A stretch of 28,280 nucleotides of DNA, from contig JAAMPI010000679.1 in assembly GCA_013054445.1 (NCBI GenBank), forward strand, positions 1 to 28,280, given 5' to 3'. Below the pieces are notes generated by a model. It saw nothing but the letters and a program-made list of their open reading frames with translations. It did no database searches and was not told the DNA's origin. Positions 24,179 through 28,280 of this stretch are shown here, piece after piece (within the stretch, counting starts at the first letter, position 1; each line of letters opens with the position of its first letter). Source of the stretch: Cudoniella acicularis. Lineage: Eukaryota > Ascomycota > Leotiomycetes > Helotiales > Helotiaceae. Both the position numbers and the translations under genes were made by a program.

Positions 24179-26144
24179 CTTGCTGTCACCGTGAATGCTC
24201 TGTTATCGTCGTCATATTCCCAGCTTCCCGGCGCAAAGGTGGAATGGACGTTCCTCTATTAGTACGCCTGAACAGGGAAATTAGGATATGACATTGGACC
24301 TCTTTTAGATCTTCCTAGATGCATTTCAAGCTCGTCACGACCGACTGCCTCTTTTAATGTCCGTTGTAATTATAGCAGCACCGTCCTTTCGATCATAGTA
24401 CCATTCTTTGCTCATGGCGTTGAGAGTAGAGGGCATCGTTTCAAACCATCGTTCGATTGTATGGTCCAATGGAAGTGTACTTCCTGGAAGATTTCGCATC
24501 GATTCCCAACATAGAACGCAATGTGTTCTCAGCTTGCCTGCTTGAGCATTCTTGGTATCGAAAACAGTTGAAAATTGTCGCTTTGCACCGCAGGCCATGT
24601 TCTCGCTCTTTTCGATCTTCGCTACTACCGGCTTCAAGACATGTCGGTGGTAGTTTGCGCTCTAAGGGATCTTGGGAGATCTGGTTAGTAGGTTTATCTT
24701 TGCTCACGCTAATTGTGTTGGAAGGTAATCGAATTTGCCCTGAAGCTAGATTAGCAATTGGATTTGGAGGAGGGAGTCAATGCTATATTATATCGTGTAG
24801 AAATGATTCAAGAAACCTGCCCTAGATTGGCGTTTTGGGAATTATCTCTAGACAGGGGACCCAATGGCCTCAACAACCAGAGATGCCGCCGTCGCTATTA
24901 TAATAATGTCTATTGGAATTGAGGAAGATTCTTCTCTCGAACTCGACTTAGGTTTGCGACGATGCTAGAACTGACTATTTAATGCGTATGGGGAATCTGA
25001 AAGCGGAGCAAGTCCTTTTCGTGGGTTTTATGAGGTGTCTCAATACTCTTGAAGTTGAGCAAAGAAGACAGCAAAAGGCGCAAGCGATACACACCACTTT
25101 CAGAAAGAAACAAGAATATTATTGACGATTGAGTGCCTTTGCTATTCACGATAGAGACGGAAAGAGACACGCTGAAGGCTATTGTGATGCCTTCGGCGCT
25201 TCGGGAATGCGTGCTTTCATTTGATAATTCAGGACGATTGTATAGAATGCAGAAGATTTCGGACAATGACATTGACTCGTCTTAGGCTGCTCAATCTCTT
25301 AATGAGGCATTTTCAATAGCGGATGTGCTAGGAATACCTATACAAACCAGAGATCAGTTCCAGTTACTAAGTTGTTTTTTTTCGTCCGATCAACTTGAAC
25401 CTCATAGTAACACTGGGTGAATACAAGAGAAATGAAGAAGGATGTGGGGCTATTCGAGGGCCACGTTACAAATCTCCAACGGGCTGACAGCTAGATTGTG
25501 CAAGAGTTGACCGTGGATATGAGCGATTTCACTTGATGGATTGCTATCGAAATAGCTCTATTGGGCTTTCGTCTCTCTCAACGTTGAGACCGAGTAACGA
25601 TAACACTTGTGGAGAAGGCGTGGAAGTTGCAAGGCTAAAAGATCGACTCAAGGATGCTAGACCACATGCTAACCCATTTTATTGGCTTGTGTAACTCGAG
25701 GCTGTTGTCATGTGAAGCGATGTGATAGGTCGTTCCGGGAAATTCATGTCACGAAGGGGGGGATAGAAAAAACAATTGATTGGCTGACATGTATCATGAG
25801 ATTGCCAACTAGCGTGCTTTAAGAAGGGATTGGACGTAAGGGAGACCTGAAAGTAGGCATCGGGATGAGGCAGCTGTTCATGGATCTGGGTAGTTTCCCG
25901 GATCTCTGGTGTCCGAAGTGTCAGGATATGGGACCTGGGATCTGGCTAATCGCAGGTTGAGATTGATATTTCTTCTGAGTTGGTAAGTTCAGGTTGAGGG
26001 ACAAGGGCTTTGTCTAAACGGAGACGATGAGCTGTCACTGTGAGTACCCAGCAGCTATTACTCAGGCAACGCTGGCAGACTGCCTTTGATGCCCGATGGA
26101 GGGATCGCATAAAAAGAGGGATCTCGCAGAATGGGTTCATAATT

Positions 26145-26167
26145 GATAATTGATAATTATCATTATC
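26145..26167. promoter_or_regulatory. Symmetric cluster of four GATA sites
   Basis: GATA at 26145-26148 and 26152-26155 is followed by TATC (GATA on the other strand) at 26158-26161 and 26164-26167, all inside 23 bp, with the perfect palindrome GATAATTATC in the middle. Fungal GATA factors (AreA, SreA, White-collar type) bind such clusters. No target gene is identified next to it. Confidence 0.4.
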
Positions 26168-27002
26168 TGATTCTGAGAGCCTTTTCGCAGATGCTTTGAT
26201 TTGCCGAGCGTGCGCCATCTCGACGGAGCTGAGATGAGATATCCGAGAGCAACCCGGCGATTCTTCGATGGCGAATGAGAGCAGTCACTAATTACGTGCA
26301 GGTGAGATGCGGGTTGCGTCAGTCAATCTTTCGATTCGATGGAACCCTTTGGTACCTCGGAGTACGGCGCGCATAAGGGAGCGCAGTGCACGTCGCGGAG
26401 GAGATGCTGCCACCGGTGCTGACGTGACTGATTCCGAGTCACTTGCGTGTCTCTTTGTGTCTTTTTATCACGCCTTTTGAAATTGCGACGGACGAGGACG
26501 AGATCATATCGGTTAGGTTTGCGGAAGTTTCGGCGAGGTTTAGTGGAGGCCCTGGAGGGTGTCCAGCATCCAGCAGCCCAGGTGAGTGAGTAATTGGAAT
26601 GACCGACTTGGCCGGCGTAGTATAGAGCTAGTTTTATAGGGCCCCTCGAGAAGTATCGAATGGGAGCCGTCACACCAGGTACTCGTAGCACGCATCTTCA
26701 CCATTCATGCAGCATTAGGGGGAGCCGATCTCCTGGGAGTTGGAATCGCCTTCTCACTTCTGGTGCTCTTCAGCAAGTTCTTTGCTGCAGGTGAGGCCGC
26801 TCTGTCTCCGCAGCTCCTGGCTTTGCAGCTGAGTCACTAGGTACAACCCTATCTTGCCCGCAGGTCTTCACTACTGAGGTGGCCAAGGAACAAAGGTTCT
26901 GTGGGCTCGTGCTGGTCACATCGTGGGCTTGAACTCTATGCAGCATTTTTGGTCTCGTGGTGTTCATGGCCCAAGGCACAACCCTCGCGTAGACATCGAA
27001 CT

Positions 27003-27032
27003 TGTACGCCATTGGCCTGTACGCCATTGGCG
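27003..27032 (+). repeat. Two tandem copies of a 15-bp unit with CCAAT cores
   Basis: TGTACGCCATTGGCC (27003-27017) is followed directly by TGTACGCCATTGGCG, a one-base difference. Each copy holds ATTGG, the reverse complement of the CCAAT box. It may be a duplicated promoter motif or simple replication slippage. Confidence 0.6.
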
Positions 27033-28280
27033 ACGATTATAAGGGTCCAGGATTGAGTTGTTCTCTTATGCGGTTTCAGTCTCATCTCTCATCTTGGGTG
27101 CCCTGGTCCCTGGCAGCCATTCAGAACAATGACGTCCTGTAAAAACACCTCATGCCGGCCTGGCAGCGGTAGAGTAGAGAAGAAGCAATTGTAGAGACAC
27201 TTTGGGCAGAGACCCTAAAAAGCAACAAACCGCAATGCAGGTTTGGTTGAAATTGGAGAAGAGTAGGGCGCCCGAGGCACATGTGAGAGGCTGTTTTGGG
27301 TCTGCGGTGATAGAGCAGTGATTTTTTGCCTGTTTCGGGCTCGAGTTCAAGCCTCACGATGCTAATTCCAACACCTACGGCGTCCTTCCTCGGTGCCCTC
27401 GCCGGTACTGTGCCCCTGAAACACATATCTTTCGACTTTATCCTCCTTGCTTCTTACCAAGACTCTTGCACCAAGTGTGATGCTGAGGAACCTTGGTCGA
27501 GGAGCGCGATGCGTAAGCTGTCTGGATTCTGAAATTTGAAGTCCAAGAGGTCAGCGGCTTTGGTTTTCCGTGCAATTCGGTAACATTCGGGTTGCGATCG
27601 TCTTCTACCACATTTGTCCTTCTTTTCTTTAGTCCTAAGTTGTTGTATAGTCGAATTTTTCGAGTGATCTTCTTTGAGGGTGCTGGGAGAAGAATGGAGT
27701 GCGTGTTTGGAGAGCCACAGAGCATCACTACGCAATAATAAAAGGAACCCTGCTGATTCACTGTGGAAAAGTCGTTCGGAGAGAATTTTGATCGCGAAAA
27801 ATACAAGGATGGGCTGGCTTTCAGCCCCTCGGCCCCAGCTTGGCTGCTCATCAGTGCTCTTTTGCACTTGCAACTGCACTCTGCTCAGCCCCTCGCTGGT
27901 GTGCCCCTCTTTCAGGCTTTTGTCGCCTTTGTCCTCGTCTTTCCAGAGTGAATGCTGCCCATGCAGATATCAACACCCCCCTTTCTAATAACTCGAGTGC
28001 CCTGGTGAAAAAGCAACAGGCCTGCAGACACCTTGCAGGCGCGCACTGTGCAGCACTGCACAACCCACCCGAACAGCCGTCCTTGAACCAACTTTTAGGC
28101 TTCAACGACGTATGCAATCCATGACTTGACTGCGCCCGAGTCGCAACGTACATTAGGTTACGGTAACGGCGTAGCCTTGACTACGAAGTAGGGACTTTTA
28201 GACCCACTACTCGTAATCTATGGCATCCCAGACGCTTTACAGCAGCAGCTAGCTGCTAGAGCCGCGGGCCAGTAGAGTTC

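Larger units (their letters stand above)
21271..28280. other. About 7 kb without a supportable gene
   Basis: All open frames are short (122 codons or fewer, mostly below 100) and none shows a domain, signal peptide or convincing exon chain. No tRNA or rRNA gene was recognised. Composition shifts from AT-richer (about 22000-26200) to more GC-balanced (26300-28280). Noted within it are a minus-strand frame with few stops (23216-24178), a GATA cluster (26145-26167) and a 15-bp tandem repeat (27003-27032), each listed separately. Confidence 0.55.

Noticed and set aside
26690..27120. Plus-strand hydrophobic frame (ALGGADLLGVGIAFSLLVLF) followed by an intron-like segment
   Set aside because: Two stops soon follow in the continuing frame, the family is not recognised, and open stretches of this size occur by chance.
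27335..27350. Another B-box-like word (GAGTTCAAGCC)
   Set aside because: The upstream sequence has no proper A box and no acceptor stem can be formed.

Overview
The window reads as nuclear DNA of a filamentous ascomycete (Pezizomycotina). Genes carry 46-62 nt introns with GT/AG borders and CTAAC/CTGAC-type branch points, and the gene families (11-exon PDR-type ABC transporter, NACHT-ankyrin NLR-like protein, secreted GH5, lactose-permease-like sugar porter) are typical of that group. I cannot name the genus. Everything was read by eye; exon borders were chosen by frame continuity and by family motifs recalled from knowledge, not by alignment.

Layout. 1-921: upstream DNA. 922-6047 (+): a complete pleiotropic-drug-resistance ABC transporter, 11 exons, 1510 residues. 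6048-7477: non-coding, T-rich, with an AT-rich island near 7100-7260. 7478-11677 (-): a decayed NLR-like gene (N-terminal NACHT_N-like domain, NACHT NTPase, winged-helix-like segment, about 11 ankyrin repeats) with several in-frame stops, a frameshift and a probable internal deletion, although its central NACHT part is still spliceable and open. 12110-13552 (-): a secreted GH5 glycosidase, 4 exons, 412 residues. 14566-17770 (-): an intracellular GH2 (LacZ/LAC4/BgaD-type) beta-galactosidase, 3 exons, 1034 residues. 17771-19381: a 1.6-kb divergent promoter. 19382-20984 (+): a lactose-permease-like MFS sugar transporter that runs into two N bases at 20985-20986, before the end of transmembrane segment 12. 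20987-21270: two apparent 3'-terminal exons of an unassigned gene, or the tail of the transporter. 21271-28280: about 7 kb with no gene I can support.

Functionally the clearest unit is the divergent beta-galactosidase/permease pair, which matches the arrangement known for lactose use (Kluyveromyces LAC4-LAC12, Aspergillus nidulans bgaD-lacpA). Its shared promoter has many CreA-type SYGGRG hexamers, a tandem CCGGGGAAA motif ending in a near-perfect palindrome, and a GGCTAA (XlnR-type) site. I found no clearly new multi-gene system. The most informative oddities are the decaying NLR with a 25-nt exon that carries its P-loop, an apparent GC-AG intron next to it, the N gap that cuts the transporter, and a symmetric cluster of four GATA sites at 26145-26167.
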